Positions 23,601-37,019 are shown, counted from the first letter of the stretch. The stretch: 64,000 bases of DNA from Fratercula arctica (GCA_947846985.1 CANTUZ010000008.1:41062817-41126816); one strand, 5' to 3'. The notes: a model not told the origin generated them from the letters alone. A program made the numbers and translations.

Positions 23601-26446
23601 AACCACGGCAGCGCAGAGATACACTCACCTAAGTACTGAAGACATGTATCAGCTCTCTGGTATGCAAAACTAATCTCTAGGCAGGATGTACGCCTGTTTA
23701 CCTATTAACTACATTTTAAGATCCCATCTGTGAATTTACTGTTTGGGGGATACGGGGAGAAGCTAAGTTTAAGAAGATACATCTCTGCATATGAGATCTA
23801 CTCCCGACTTGTTTATATTTTTCTTTCCTGGGGTGATTTGAAATGAGCTTTGCTCGTGGCTCTCGGTTACAGTTGGAGTGTGAAATGAGGAGGAACTGAT
23901 GAAAATGCCATTTGGGATATTTATGCTAAGTATCAGAGCACTCCCCTTCAGTCTAACAGCCTGATTAGACTACAGGAAGCACTTGAAGAACAAAAGTTTA
24001 ACGCAGGAAGGAAGCCTGCATGGAAGAAGGCAAAGACAGGCCTGGTTCGCATCACCAGCAAATCCTGGATTTCTCCAAGCCTCTCCATGGAAGCAGGAGC
24101 TGGGCTTGGGTCTGGGCTCTCTCGGCAGCAGACACCATGTGGTTGAGGCCTCTGGGACAACATGGTGTAAGGGAGCCTATCTTTCATGCACGATGTTTAG
24201 GAATTTCTTGCGGGACTAATGGCTTGATAGTTAGCCAGCAAAGTGCTGAATTCAACACACATTCCTCTCACCACCTCATTACCTCCCAGCCATTCCCCCG
24301 TCTGCATCCGTTTGTTTAAACGGACCTCCTTAAGACAGAGGATGCTCGTTAGGAGCCTGGTATGATAAACATGGCACTTGTGCACTTGCCTAATTTGATA
24401 CATCTGATGAGCCAGAACTTAATAAATGCAAACTGCTACCCAAATTACTTAGATTTGTTCAGTCGCTTTCTGTCTTCCTCAGCATATTCTATGGGCTGAT
24501 CTCATGACATTCTCCTTCATGCCAGGTTTTTTTTGTCTATCCGAACTTTCTTTTTCCACTAGAAGCCTCCAAGCTGGGCTCCTCTCAGGCACTTTGCGCA
24601 TATTATTTCACTGCTTCAGTGGAATGGTTCAAATTATAATTTTCCAGCTGAGATACAAAGACTAATTCATTCAAGACCACTTTTTTGTGAGTGACAAAGT
24701 AGATTCCTCTGCGGCCCTTGAGGAGATAAAATGCACCCAAAGTGCTGTGGGAAAACCAGAACGCTAGGAGCAAGTGCTTGGACAGAGGAAGCAATCTGTG
24801 CTCTGTAAGTAGAGCGAAGTTGTGTGCTTTCAAGTGTATCCCGTGTGCTCTTTGGGGATGAGCTGATTGTCATCTTGGGATAATGGGAGAGAACAGGAGA
24901 TATTAGACACTGACTAGGAATAATGAATGGCAGATATAAATCTGAGCTGAAATCCTCTGCTGATACTAATCAACCGAAACCAACAGCAGTAGTCAACGTC
25001 GAGAAATTGGCTGCTGATTTTTGTGGCTTACCATCATGGCTGCCCTCAAGACTGCCCCAGCAATGACTATCAGTGTCTGCATTAGGAAGCCCCAAAGTCA
25101 TGTGCATCCTTTGCCTTGAAAACCGGCCACCTGTAAACCTTGTCGTTGTTGATTAGGACCCGGGGTGACATGGACCTCCTACCTTCAGCTGCTTGCCCTG
25201 GAGGGAACATGGAGCGGGTGGCCCAGCCTCCTGCTGAGGATGGGATGCACTCAGGAGATGGGAGATTGAAACAACGGCTTTCCCGGGCCAGCCAGCCCGG
25301 AGCAGGGCTGGCAGCCTGTGGCTTTGAGAAGGGCAGGAGATCTCCATGTTGGTGTTTGTGCCAGGGACGATCTCACCTCTAGCTCATAGGAAACCAGTCT
25401 TAGGTGCTTCTGATCTTTCCTGGAATGGATAAACCAGACAGAGAGGCCTGGGGCTGGTGACATGCCAGAAGGCTTCTGGGTGCAGCACAGTGCATCATCG
25501 TCCGTGCGTCAGCACATGGGCTTTACAGCTCCAGAGTCCGTTTCATGGCTGTAATCCCGGAGAAGGAGTTCAGGGCAACTGAGAGATGCGCCAGGTAGAT
25601 GCCTAAAATTAAATGCAGTGAATGCAGGCCTTAATGGCAGCCCAGCAAAGAAAAAGCAAACAGCTGGGTCTCTGAGCAACGTGCAACCCTTTCTTCTGCT
25701 GGTAAAGCGTGGCTCATGCTGGGCTGCCCTCCCAACGCTGACCCGCGTGTCTTAACAAATGTCCGTGCTTAATTCTCCTGGTACACTGATGCAAGCGTAT
25801 CCCATCGTCATGGCCCCACGATCGCAGTGAGGAAAGCAGGCTGGCTCGGAGCTGGCCCGGGAGGATACTGGAGACATCATCTGCGAAAGTGCGTTTGGCA
25901 AAAAACAAATCAGTGTGGGCAGTGGGACGTCACGGCACAAGGGGAAACACATGGGAAAAGATGAATCCAGGTTTATTTCCACCACTCATGAAAGAAAGAA
26001 AGGACCGTTTCATGGCCATAATCCTGATATTTGACAAGTAGCTTAAATACATTTACAAAGTAAATAGCTTTGATCCGGTGTGTTTAATTTAAAGGACTTG
26101 ATGTTTTATTTATTCTTTTACTGTGAGGAACCGATTGCATTTTCTTTAATAATGTCTAAGAAAAAAAGGTTTCCAATCCCCACACAGAGGAAAATTCATA
26201 CCAGCGATATAAGTGTGAAAACTGATTTCCTTGAGCCTGTTCTCATGGAGAAGAAATGATTCCTCTGCCTTAGGAACTGATGCGACCGTGTATTGATGTG
26301 CAATGCGCCAAATACTTGGATGGATACTTTGAAAATTAACTCATGGGTGATTTGAGAAGTTGATAAGTGCTCAATCACAGCAACAGCAAAGAACAGATAT
26401 GACAATAGATCCAGCCTGCCCTGGACAATTTATTAAGGGCCTCAGG

Positions 26447-26474
26447 AAAAAAAAAAAAAAAGAAAAGAAAAAAA
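26447..26474. repeat. A-rich low-complexity run
   Basis: Fifteen A residues are followed by A runs interrupted by single G residues. There is no attached SINE body. Confidence 0.85.
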
Positions 26475-26660
26475 GACAAGGAGGAATCAGTTTGCAAAAT
26501 ATGATTGTTTTTGAAATGTTTGCCTAGCAACAGACCAACAAATGCTCCAACTATGGCTTTATTTTGTATTCTCACAGCAATACCACATAGTGTTTCAACA
26601 CAAGCCAGCTCTCACTCTGAAATCCACCCTGGTGACCTCAGCTGCCCTGCTTGGGCATCT

Positions 26661-26912
26661 CGCACTCACTCACACCGCACACCCTTCCCGAGCTGCCGCC
26701 GCCGACTGCAGCGCCGGCGGAGAAGAAAGTGCATCTGTTTCCGCTTTCCTACGTTGCGACAACCTATTCCCCCCAATTGCTCTTGCTTGGCACGAAGGAA
26801 GAAAACAACTGGATGTGCCAATTTCCTTCTCTCAGTTTCTGGTGTGGCGCTGGTGCTGCCGCCTCTGCACGCTCAGCACCGCCTGACCTCACTTTCCCAA
26901 CGCGCCGTCTGA
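26661..26912. promoter_or_regulatory. Small CpG-dense block
   Basis: CpG dinucleotides are unusually frequent: about a dozen between 26661 and 26760, including gccgccgccgactgcagcgc, with a second cluster near 26840-26912 that includes acgcgccg. Surrounding sequence is CpG-poor. Such clusters mark methylation-free regulatory DNA or promoters in vertebrates, but this block is short and no transcript start or downstream exon is visible. A 161-codon open frame overlaps it on the plus strand and looks like a by-product of the low stop-codon density. Confidence 0.3.
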
Positions 26913-29900
26913 GCTTGCTGGTGGAGAAGTCAAAGTTAGGTCAAGTTCTTATGTCCTTGCTTGTTGGATACAGAAAAGAAATCAAAGCCCAGGTAAAATC
27001 TATTCCGCACGGAGCTCTGTTTACTTTTCCCATCCTCTTGTATATACCAGTCCCCAGGCTTTGGGAACACAGCTTTGCTTTTCAGAGCAGACTCAAAAAT
27101 TTGGGCCCAAGAGCAGAAACAATTCAGGGAATTTAAACAAAGTCCACTGGACCGCAGGGAAAAGAAAAGCGCCAGTCTCTCAGAAATTTAGCCTGGAATA
27201 AGTTTCAGAACCATTTGTATCCCTGCTTTGCCATGGAGCTCAGATGTAAGAGTGGGCAGAGCTGACAGCATAGCTGGTGGCCACGCTGTGGGAAGCAGAG
27301 AGTTGTGTGCACGGTGGAGTGGTCTGGGATGGCACACCACTTCCCCGACTTCTTATTTTGCTGTTGAGATAGGTATACCACCATTTTCAAAAAGGGGGTG
27401 GATTTAGGTGCCCCGGCCTCTCGCAGCTGCAAGACACGGCTCAGCAACGGTACTTCTCTCCGAGGAAAACTGCAGGCTCCCAGGTCGCCTAGTAAGCTCT
27501 GTGCTCAGCAGGAGCTGTGAGACCCTGATGGTGCGGAGGCAACACCTTGGGAGAACGGCCAGGTCTCAGAGCCCCCACTGAGTTCTGAACTGTGACCCAG
27601 CAGCTCTTGTAGCCCATATCCAAATACACTTCTCCATCTACCTTCTGGTTCACTTTACCAGCAAATAGCAGGTCTCACAGTGGGCAGCAGAGCGCCCAGG
27701 GTAGGGACAATTCAGCCCTTAAGAACCAGGGCTTCTTGCCTTGGTGCCTCACCACCCCGTTTGTCATCGGGCACAGTAGCACAACGCTATCTCACACGGG
27801 TATAGTCTAGCCAGCAGTTTAAAGGCTGGATATTCTGGTGATGGATGGTAATGCATGTTAGATAAAGATGCCACTGGAGACATGTAAAGATATAACTGGA
27901 ACTGGTTAGATGGGTCATCTCTAAATGTGCCCCATCAGCAAAGACGAGGCGTGTGCCCAGGCAACGGCTGGCGTGTCTGGGGTGAAAGCTCAGCAAGGCG
28001 GATGTGGGCACATGCTTGTTGCATTAACGTACATATGTACCTACCCTGCTGGATCAGATCTCGGTGACGTTGTGAATTGGGCTGTGCTGGCTGAAGATAT
28101 CCTCATGCCCGCCACAGCCTCAACATCCCTTAAACTAAGGCAAACAAATATTGTCTTCTGCTAATGTTGCTCTGGAATCTCTGGCAGAGGGATGAGGCAG
28201 CCAGAGACAGGCATAGCTTTAACCAGGCTCAGTTTTGAGGCCTTAATTTCATCAGCTTTCATGATAGGTTAATGGACATCGTCACTTAGCAATTCGGGCA
28301 GGCTTGGAGCACAGAAGTAGGCAGTTAAGTGCAGGGCAGCTGACAGGTACCTGCTGAGCCTCAGCAGCTCTGCTGTATCGAGTAGTGCACCTGAGTGCGG
28401 ATTTCAGCTGCAGATCTTTCGCCAGTGTAAATTTTTTCCACAGCAGGAGGGCCGGCGAGCGTAATTAGACCACCTAACCTTTAAAAGACGGGCAAAGCCT
28501 AACCCAAGGCCACCCAGAAGCAATTTTGAAGCAAGAGGGTCAGCAGCCTCTTGGGTGGACAAAAACTGCTTTTATGAGCCCAGTTGCAGGGAGTCAGGAC
28601 TGCAGATCGTCACCTCTGCTCTCTGGGTCTGGCTCCTGCAGACCTGGGTTCCACAGTAACTGGAACCAGACCTGTGTACTTGCATTGTGGATGTAAACCT
28701 CATCATGCCAGCTCGCACCATCGCATTTTTGACAAATTATCCAGAGTATATGAAATGGTATTTAGCCTGGCTTTGTGCTTTTATGCTAACTTTGGCTGTC
28801 AGAAATCAGACAATCCCTAACGTAGTGTAACATTTGCCAACACAGAGCTCACCCGGCTGCATTTTGTACCACATCTTTGAGGTAGAAAAGTGACTTTACA
28901 CTGGATCATCTTGTTTTGCATGTCACCGCCATCATGTTTTGATCTAGTGCTAGGAACTCGAGAGCTGGATTTACTGTACCACTGAATCATGGTCTTCATA
29001 TCCCTATCACAAATGGGAGGCAGAGGGATCAATGGCTAATTAAGCACCCTGAGGCCAACAGAGAAAAGCACGGCAGTAAGTGACAAGTGTTACTTATTAT
29101 TCTCCGAGTTAATAGACCTGTAGTTTGCAGTATATCTTTGACCTTAGCTATAATACCCTTCCTACCTCCCCACTCCTAACCACAGAGGGTTACGATACAG
29201 AATACATCTGTTTCCTGTTTCATAAATTGCAATTGCACATTCCCAACAGGCACTCTCGCCCGACATTTAGAGGCAAGCAATTTTATTCACAAGTAGTATG
29301 TGCTCCTCAACCTATCTGGCTCCTTTGCATTGAGCTGCCTGCTGAAAATCAAGAATAGCCAAATAGAGTAGAAACTATTTTCTTGTTATTTGGAGAAGTT
29401 CGCATCATCCTCTTTTTCTCTTAATGCTATTAAAAGTAAGTAAGTATCTAAGATACTCTGCTATATTTAACAGAAATAAATAATTTAAACAACACACAGA
29501 GAAACAACATGCAGGAATTACTTAATCTTGTCATAAATATTCCTTAATAAGCTATTATTAATATCGTTCTTGTTTGTCATGAGGACCTGTGGGCCAAGTA
29601 AGAGTATGTGCTGGCTTCACTGCTTCACTGAAGTGAGGCCAGTGAGTAAAACCCTGGCCAAAAGAAATTAGTGGTTAGAAGGCCCCGGTGACTTGGCTAC
29701 AGGCTACATCACACGTTTCTGCAGAAACCTCTTGCGAGCATCATCTTTCACCTATCTAGAAGCAAAATGAAACTTAAAAACCGAACACCCTTTCTGCATA
29801 CCACTGTGCATTATGTCTTTACAGACTTTGGGATGAGGCCTGGGGCTGCGTATGCCAGTGTAACAAGTCACCTCTGCTGTCCACCGAGCCACCGCGCCTG

Positions 29901-31233
29901 ACTGTGCAGTGGGGAAGCAGCACGGTCCCATTCCTGGAGATTTTGGCCCAGTTCCTTTCCCTCCCAGGTGGGGAGGCTGTGAGCACACCCTGCTGGTATC
30001 TGCATCTCAGCTGACGAGTGGCAACTTACTACGCTGCTGAAAATCAGTTCTGCATCTGGGCTCGTAAGCTGACAAACGCTTGATGAGGTTACCCTGGAGA
30101 ATCAGCCAACACGGTGCGATCCACGCAACACCTTCAGAAAACGGCATGCTTTGTAACACACTGTACACTGAAGCAGGGGCTGGTTCCAGCAGGGTTAGGA
30201 ACAGAAAAGTTTTGTGCAATACAGCTATTCAGGTCCATCCAGGACGCTCTGGGACAAAGCCGGGCCATCCCACAATTTAGGCTTTCTATCCCCTCCTGCT
30301 AACGCTTTGGATGCAGACTGGAAGCTCTCTCTGCTGATGGCAGCCAGCGAGGCTGAGAGAAGTGCATACATCCCACCACTCCCCTCCCTCTGCCTTTTCT
30401 CCGCTCCGGTGGTGTTTAAAGGAGGGCTCCCCCCAAACTAAGCACAGCTCCCCACTGCTTCAAGTTAAGCAGCTTGAAACCGATGGGCCCAAACATGTGC
30501 TTAGGGATAAACATTGTGCAAATATTTGCAGATGTAGGACCCTAATCTAGAGAATAACGTCTGTCCCAGATATCGTTTTGTTTATGAGTGTCAATCCTGG
30601 GGCATTACCAAAATCCCAAGAGAAAAGTCTGTGTTTCAAGATGCTTACAGTACCGAGGTCTTATCCCCCAGCCTGTCCCAGGCGAGCAGCCGTTAATTGC
30701 CAGAACAACCAGTATCCACTAAACAACACAGGCTGGCGTAGGGGGGATACAGTTTGCAAACAGAGTTAGAAGTTGAAAACGTGCAGACGTGCAAAAGCAC
30801 TGGCACTTTGCAGGACAAGAATTTGCAAACGTTTTGCCAGTCCATCTGAGTCCATCCCCAGGAAAAGCATGAGTGGACTGTCTGCGAATGGAAAGAGAAG
30901 AGAGAAAACAAAAGAATGGCCGCACAGGCCTGCTGTTGCTCGAGAAAGCAAAATATCCATCTCATTAACCTCGTGCTTGTTCCCTGGCATATTCCTTTCT
31001 CCTTGCTGATGCACCAAATGCAAACAGCTCGATCACTCAGAGGCCCCGTGTTGCATTGATCTGCAGGTTATCATCTCTCTGCTACATGTTCTTGTCTCTC
31101 CAGTCCCTTCTTCCAGCTCCTGAGATGGGACAAGGTCTTCCAAAATAGTTGCTGCTGCCCAAATGTGAGGAAGGAACCTAACCCCTGAACCTGAGGTGCA
31201 CACTGTGTATAAACCCTCCTTTTCTCTCTCCAG

Positions 31234-31402
31234 GGAGTACCCACAGCAGTTCTTCTTTGTGCCATACAAAAGCTATGGAACCTTAGCTTTCAGCTTGGAA
31301 AATAGCAGCCTGGGCTTTCAGTTTGGCTTAAACCTCAGCGCGCGGATCAGTGCGATGGCCGACACACACAGCTTCACGCCAGACTCCAATCTTTTTCGAG
31401 AG
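31234..31402 (+). CDS. Likely internal protein-coding exon, gene not recognised
   Basis: This is the best coding candidate in the window. A long pyrimidine tract (ccctccttttctctctccag) ends at 31233, and the donor GAG|gtaatt begins at 31403. The 169 nt finish a split codon and then give 56 in-frame codons beginning E-Y-P-Q-Q-F-F-F-V-P-Y-K and ending S-N-L-F-R-E, so the upstream intron is phase 2 and the downstream one phase 0. By my count, 36 of 56 third positions are G or C, a coding-like bias. The peptide alternates aromatic and small residues as a beta-rich domain would, and has two N-glycosylation sequons (N-S-S and N-L-S), suggesting an extracellular or lumenal fold. I do not recognise the family. 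The frame stays open for about 100 codons past the donor, so an unspliced reading is possible, but composition becomes less protein-like there. No partner exon is identified. Confidence 0.5.
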
Positions 31403-34400
31403 GTAATTTTAGCAGGCACTTTCCAGAGTCGGAGTCACGGTGCTGCAATAGTGACAAACCCATCGAGAGAAGGGAGAACTGGAGGGATTCCTGAATTGCA
31501 GGCGAATGCCTGGCTTTTCCCGGGGCAGAAACCGGGAGCCACAAGGCCGGCTTCGTGTGTTTACAAGAAGCTCTGCTGTGCACACAATTTGCTGATGGTT
31601 CCCAGGCAGCTCCGCAGACGTGATGGGGATAAGGACGGGCCCCTTGAGACCCAACTCGCTTATAAGCAACACTCCTATTTTGCAGTGGCCCTTTTCCTGT
31701 GAGATCTGAACCCAGCTCGTCTGAAAGGTTTTCTGCAGAGAGTGAATCGATCAATGCCCTTAAACGAGTGAGCATCATTTATCATGTATCATGTTTCCGT
31801 AGCGAGAAGGTACACTGCGCCGACACTGTGATGCCCTCTTACGGCGATGTGCCAGCTTCTGAAGAAACTTTTTGGACAAGATCTCTGCTAGATACGTAGC
31901 TGTGAATATGATTTTACGACAGGCGATGAGCTCTTTTTCTTGGACCATCACTTGATGTGGTGGCAATGATTTTGCAAGAGGTTAATATTTTTATTTACCT
32001 CATTTTTTTCCTAAACATAACAGATCTTTTTTTGTTGTTATTTTTTCTTTTTTTAGCCTAAATTTCCTCTCAAAGGAAGCGTTGATTCCCCTGTGTACAC
32101 AGCCACAGTTGCTGGTAGATGATGGAGGCTGGAAAACTCTAAAGATCCTACTTTTATAGACTCCCCAGATTTTAAGCTGTATTGGAAGAGGCCATCCCAG
32201 ATTTAGGGGGAAGGAAAGAGAAAACATTGTGTCAGATCAGCATTAATTTCAAGAGAAGAAAGGGGGGAATCCTTATGTGTGTTTTGTCTATCACAATCAG
32301 GAAACGCAGCAGACACATCTCTTCAGCATCATCTGCTGCCCTTATTCGTTATCCTGGGTTGAGGCACGCTGGAGAGAAAAGATTTTGCAGCCCCAGCAGA
32401 AATGTTTGTGAAATGTTTATCTGATCATCTAAAGACTTTGAAGGCTTGCTTTGGGAAAGAGTTCTAACACTTCATAATTCAGACGCAACTGAGAGGCTTG
32501 GTGTCTCCTTTTTTTGCAAGAGAAGCTTTTTTTTTTTTAGGGCAGCGAATTGGTGTTTTGTACCAACAGCAAGAGTTAGTATGAAGTCAGGGTGCCACAG
32601 TTCACTGAATATACATATATATAAAAAATGGGGTTTTTTTTCCGGCCAAAGCTAGAGATGGGGTTACGTGCTGTTTCATGTTATCAGACACACTGTACTG
32701 TTCACCACATAAGCTTTCCCTAGAGGGGAAAAAAACCCTCAAACCCCAGATATAGCTGCTAACTGCAGAAACCATCTGCAAATGCCCGGTGAGATGTCTG
32801 CTCTCTCCCTCTGCTCTGCATGGAAAGAAAGCCTGATACTAGCCCTTATTATTCCTTTCTGTGTCAAGGAGGAGACTGCATAGTAAGGAAAAAGCACTGT
32901 ATGCATCTGTGTGCTAAAAGTAAGAGTACTGGCCTTTTGACATGGAAAAAATGATGTAACTGCCAGAAACATGTAAGCAGTTTGGGAAGAGCCAGTTTAC
33001 CGACCTGCTCCATAGCTTATCAAACTCCTGGGCAGCCAGGCTCCGCTTCCTTCTCTATTGCATGTGATAAGGGTAAAGCTTAGAAAAAGCGACCCCTGTT
33101 ATCATCTTTTTACACTACCCAGCACATCCTAATTTCAAGGCCAGACTACCAGAAAGATATATGGGAAGGATTTGGTGTGGCTAGTCTCCAAGCTGGACAG
33201 TCATGGCTGACACCAAGCAGAACTGTGTGGGCCTACACGGTCATGTTATGTGCTCAGGGTTACAATTGCAACTGTATTGCCCATGGCTTTCTTGACTTTG
33301 ATTTTGGGTTTTGCTAGCAGCCTGCATGCATTTCAATGGACAAATGCTTCTGACTTTCCATATGATGCCCAGTGTGGACGCTCAAGACATCTTAAATGTC
33401 AGCTGGACCAACCGCACCTTTCTGAGTACCGTTTCAGAAGTTTTCAGCATTCTGCCCAAGCTAGATCTTTGATTACAACATTTCTCTTTGCCTGCAGGTG
33501 CTATATATTCATCCATGTCGTCACAAAGAACATGAGCTCAGATATATATCAGTCTGAATTTCCAACTCCAAAGGAAAAAAACCAAAACCTTGGAGAGACG
33601 ATAATGTGCCTGCTCCTACTTCTGACCACTTGTAGAAATACCATTTTTTCCTAAGACATACGTTCACCACGCAATGCCTGAGCTGCATCAGATTCACTTT
33701 TAAAGTACATCTACCCTTCAGTCCATTTTTGTCCAGGAAATGTACCCTGTTCTGAGCTCGGCATTGCAGTGGTGGGGCCATAGCAGTACTTCAACTGGTA
33801 GTTTGAAGTCAGCTCCTTTTAAAGCTAAATACCGAAGCACCAGGACTGCAGCAGAGACTTAATCTAGGCAGAGTCCAACCTAGCAATGCCTGAATTCTGA
33901 GAAGAGAAATGCATACCAAGCATACTCAAGACTCATGGTGGAAAAGTCTCCCAAGAACGAGTGATGAACCCTGTAACTTCCATTAGCAATAACTTGCTTA
34001 AACGCAATTAATTCCTGCAAGTCTCCTGATGATACCAATTATCTCCTACAGATACTGCCGTAATGTCCTATAATCGTCCTCAACTGCAGAAAGAATTCTT
34101 TCTTTATAACTTTCAATGTCTCTACGGAGAACGTTATAGTTTCTGCTTTCTTACTTTTCAGTGTCACAGAATTGTTTTGGACCTTCTCCCAATTCTCTTC
34201 ATATTGCCTTTAAAAAAAAAAAAATTCTTTATTTTCTCCTTTTTTTTGTTGTTTTTCTTTTTTTTTTTTTTCTTCAGAAATGGGCTGTAATTTGATTGCC
34301 CCGTTCCCGGTATTGCTTCATCTATGCAACTTTCATTGCTGAAGCAGATGGGACTGGAGCTTGAGCAATGTAAGTTAAGAGCAACAAATGAGATAACTGA

Positions 34401-35044
34401 GGCAGGAATGAGACAATATGATGCCTTGCTCTTGTGAAAGGGAAGTAGAAATTGCTGAGGTTGTAAACAAGCACTTCCTGGTGGATCAAAACCACAACAC
34501 TACACGCAGCAGCAAAGGACGGTCTTGACGCTTTCAGGGCTGTGGTGCTTAGGATTAATTTAGCATATTTGGCTTTTGCCATGATTTTAAATCTTTCATA
34601 TCGCCACAAGGCAATGAGCAACAGGCACCACCTATTTTAATCTTTGCAGTTCCTCAAAGATATTGAAATACTTGAAACTTGTTGCACCCCATGGAATGCT
34701 TGGAAGTATTCCTTCAAAAGGAAATTATAGTTGAAATACCATTTTTGTAAGTTCTGCTAGCTACAAAGAAAAGGTTTATTTTGATGTTTCCTTCTACAAT
34801 TCCTTGAATGTACTGAGCATTATAAATGTTTCTAGCAAAAATTGCCATTTATTTACAAGTTTTATTAGCACTGTACCAGCTGACTAGATGCTAGTGAGTA
34901 GGTTGGTGCAAATGTTATTGAGTGTGACTATCACATTCACATCCAAGGAAAAAAAAAAAAACCCCAAACTATAAAGAGGCAAAACCATCCTGCTTTGAAG
35001 AGAATAAAATATAAATGGACAAATCAAGAAAACTATAACTTAGA
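31403..35044. other. Non-coding stretch after the candidate exon
   Basis: If 31234-31402 is an exon, this is the start of its downstream intron. No further exon is recognised. The plus-strand open frame at 33250-33654 has no splice context or motif and is probably spurious. Low-complexity sequence is present at 34212-34275 (13 A followed by a T-rich block). Confidence 0.45.
34212..34275. repeat. A run followed by T-rich low-complexity block
   Basis: Thirteen A residues are followed by about 50 bases dominated by T, with occasional C and G. The two halves are partly self-complementary. Confidence 0.8.
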
Positions 35045-35107
35045 TCATGAGTTGAGGCACAGAGAAATGGAGGGACTTGCCCAAGGTCATCTAGGGAAGT
35101 CCAACAG
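35045..35107 (-). mobile_element. MIR-type SINE remnant
   Basis: The plus strand carries 'gttgaggcacagagaaatgg' followed by 'gacttgcccaaggtcatcta', a close match to the complement of the MIR block 'gtgaccttgggcaagt...ctctgtgcctcag'. This is the clearest MIR copy in the window. Flanks fade quickly into unrecognisable sequence. Confidence 0.75.
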
Positions 35108-37019
35108 ACCCAGATGATCCTACATTTCCTCATTGCTACTTTGACTTATGTCCAGGGTGAGAATCATAGATATTTCACAGAGAAAACTTTGGCCCCTATT
35201 AGCTGCTTCTAAAGCTGTATCATTATTCGTGTTCCTTTTTTTTTGGTTTGTTTGTTTGGTTTGGGTTTTTTTTTGTGAGCCCCAATCCCAGCTGGGATTA
35301 ATTTAGGCCCCAGTGCAGCTGGGTACTGCAGTGCCATGCCTACGGTGAGCTGACAACAATGAAATCCCACCCTAAATTTGACTCACTTAAAATCAGCAAA
35401 ATATGTTGTCAGGTGTCAGACCCATCTGCACTGATTTTCTCCAGCAATGCTTCAGGCTTCCTCCTGTGTTCATCTCTTCAGGGAGCTCTGGCTTCAACCG
35501 AGGCAGAGGAATTCACTCGATCCTGCGTAGTAGGAAAAGGTACAAAATAAATTGCTTCCCAGGGCAACGTCAGCAGAAGACTGACAGAAGTTTTGGAGCT
35601 TAATATCAGAGAGTTTAGAAAATTTCAGGCTCTACTAATTAATTAATTGCTTCTGTGGTATTACATCTGAAACAGGACATGCTGATAGGCTGTTCTTTCC
35701 TGAGGAAAAGCCATTAAAATGAACACAGGCTGCATTTCTGGGTTTTTTTGGGTTACGTGTTTGCAGTGCCTGTCAGAAACACTACAGAAGAGGAATACCT
35801 TCTGATTTCTACTTTTGTGCTGCGCTACATCTGTCTCTGCTCAAAGATGTAACACGAGAATGAAATCTACACTGGCACTGCATTTGTTCAACATCGCTTT
35901 TCCTTGTGTGCACGATGCAGGAATTAATATATGACTAGGAACTTCCCAAATTCACTTACAATCTGTATCTCTGCTAAGCAGATCCCTACAGACAACCATT
36001 TCTTCTTAAAAACTAAGTTCCAAGTTTTCTAACAAAGAAGTATCAAGGAAATCCGCAAATAAAACAATAATTTTTTTTTCTAACTTCTATCCAGTTATGT
36101 TTTTAATTTATACATTGAGTTTTAGACAGCTGAATAGTTTTGTTTCATTCAGTGCAATTTTCCGTTTGATTTGAACTTGGAGTAAAAAGTCTGCAATGGA
36201 AAATAAAAATAAATATAAATATTTCTACCCCCTATGCACTGGTATAGGTGAACATCCAAATGCGTAACACAGCTATGGAGAATGTGTTTGCCCTGTAAGG
36301 AGCAGCTTGGGAAGGAAATGGAAAACAACCAGGACTTGTGAGTGGGTGATCTGAACTCGAGTGAAATACGGCATCCTTTCCTTATCTATACCCCCTGCTG
36401 AATTCACTTTGGCTTAAACCACCCCCACGGAGGTTTCTCTGTGTGGAGAGGCTGAAGTCAGGGTTCAAACTCAGGCTAAAAGTGCAGTGGAAACTCACCC
36501 TGTGTCAAGGAACAGTTCAAAATCTTTGTATTTTTGGTGCCCACATTTCTAAGATGTCGTAAGCTATCCCGGTCTTGCTGGGGAACAAAAAAGAAAAAAG
36601 TGTTTCTGATATTGCCAGTCCTGGAGAACAAGCAGAAAAACATTTTTTCTGATGGAAGAAAAACACTTGGCTGCATTGTTTACAGAGAAAATACCATTCT
36701 TTGTTGCTGGGGAAGAAAAAGATAGAATTTGGGCGCACCATAGTGCTAGCCTGTTCCCTCTGGCCTCAAAGAAAGCTTTCCACAAAGAATCCTGATAGAC
36801 CTATGGGTAGAAGTCTAAGCCTCATCTTCCTCTGCAGACATCTCCACACTGAGAATATCGCACCCAGGATCAGCGAGCCGCTCACAGCTTGCCTGCAAGC
36901 AGAAAAGATACTCAAGGCTTTGATTTCAAGCAGGTAATCACCACTGACCTGAGGAACCAGCCCTCACGTCATGTTTTCTATATGCAGTGCACGGCCAGTC
37001 CCTGCCACTGAAGAACATG
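35108..37019. other. Non-coding stretch, one candidate exon inside
   Basis: AT-rich, largely featureless sequence. It includes the low-confidence minus-strand exon candidate at 36499-36577. Nothing else could be supported. Confidence 0.45.
36499..36577 (-). other. Candidate 79-nt internal exon
   Basis: On the minus strand a very strong acceptor tract (cttttttcttttttgttccc then cag) leads into 79 nt ending CAGG|gtgagt. One frame is open for 26 codons plus one base, starting Q-D-R-D-S-L-R-H-L-R and ending N-C-S-L-T-Q; the other two frames contain stops. The peptide is not recognised. The pyrimidine tract derives from a local A-rich run on the plus strand, which makes a fortuitous acceptor easy, so confidence stays low. 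Confidence 0.25.

Larger units (their letters stand above)
20638..31233. other. Non-coding stretch, no gene recognised
   Basis: More than 10 kb of probable intron or intergenic DNA. No open frame has convincing coding character. A CpG-dense block lies at 26661-26912 (listed separately) and an A-rich run at 26447-26474. I see no recognisable retroposon between about 21 and 31 kb, although very old copies could be missed by eye. Confidence 0.5.

Noticed and set aside
26651..27136. 161-codon plus-strand open frame
   Set aside because: It overlaps a CpG-rich, stop-poor block with other frames also open; no splice sites, motif or coding-like composition.
33250..33654. 134-codon plus-strand open frame
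   Set aside because: No acceptor/donor context, no recognisable domain, ordinary AT-rich composition.
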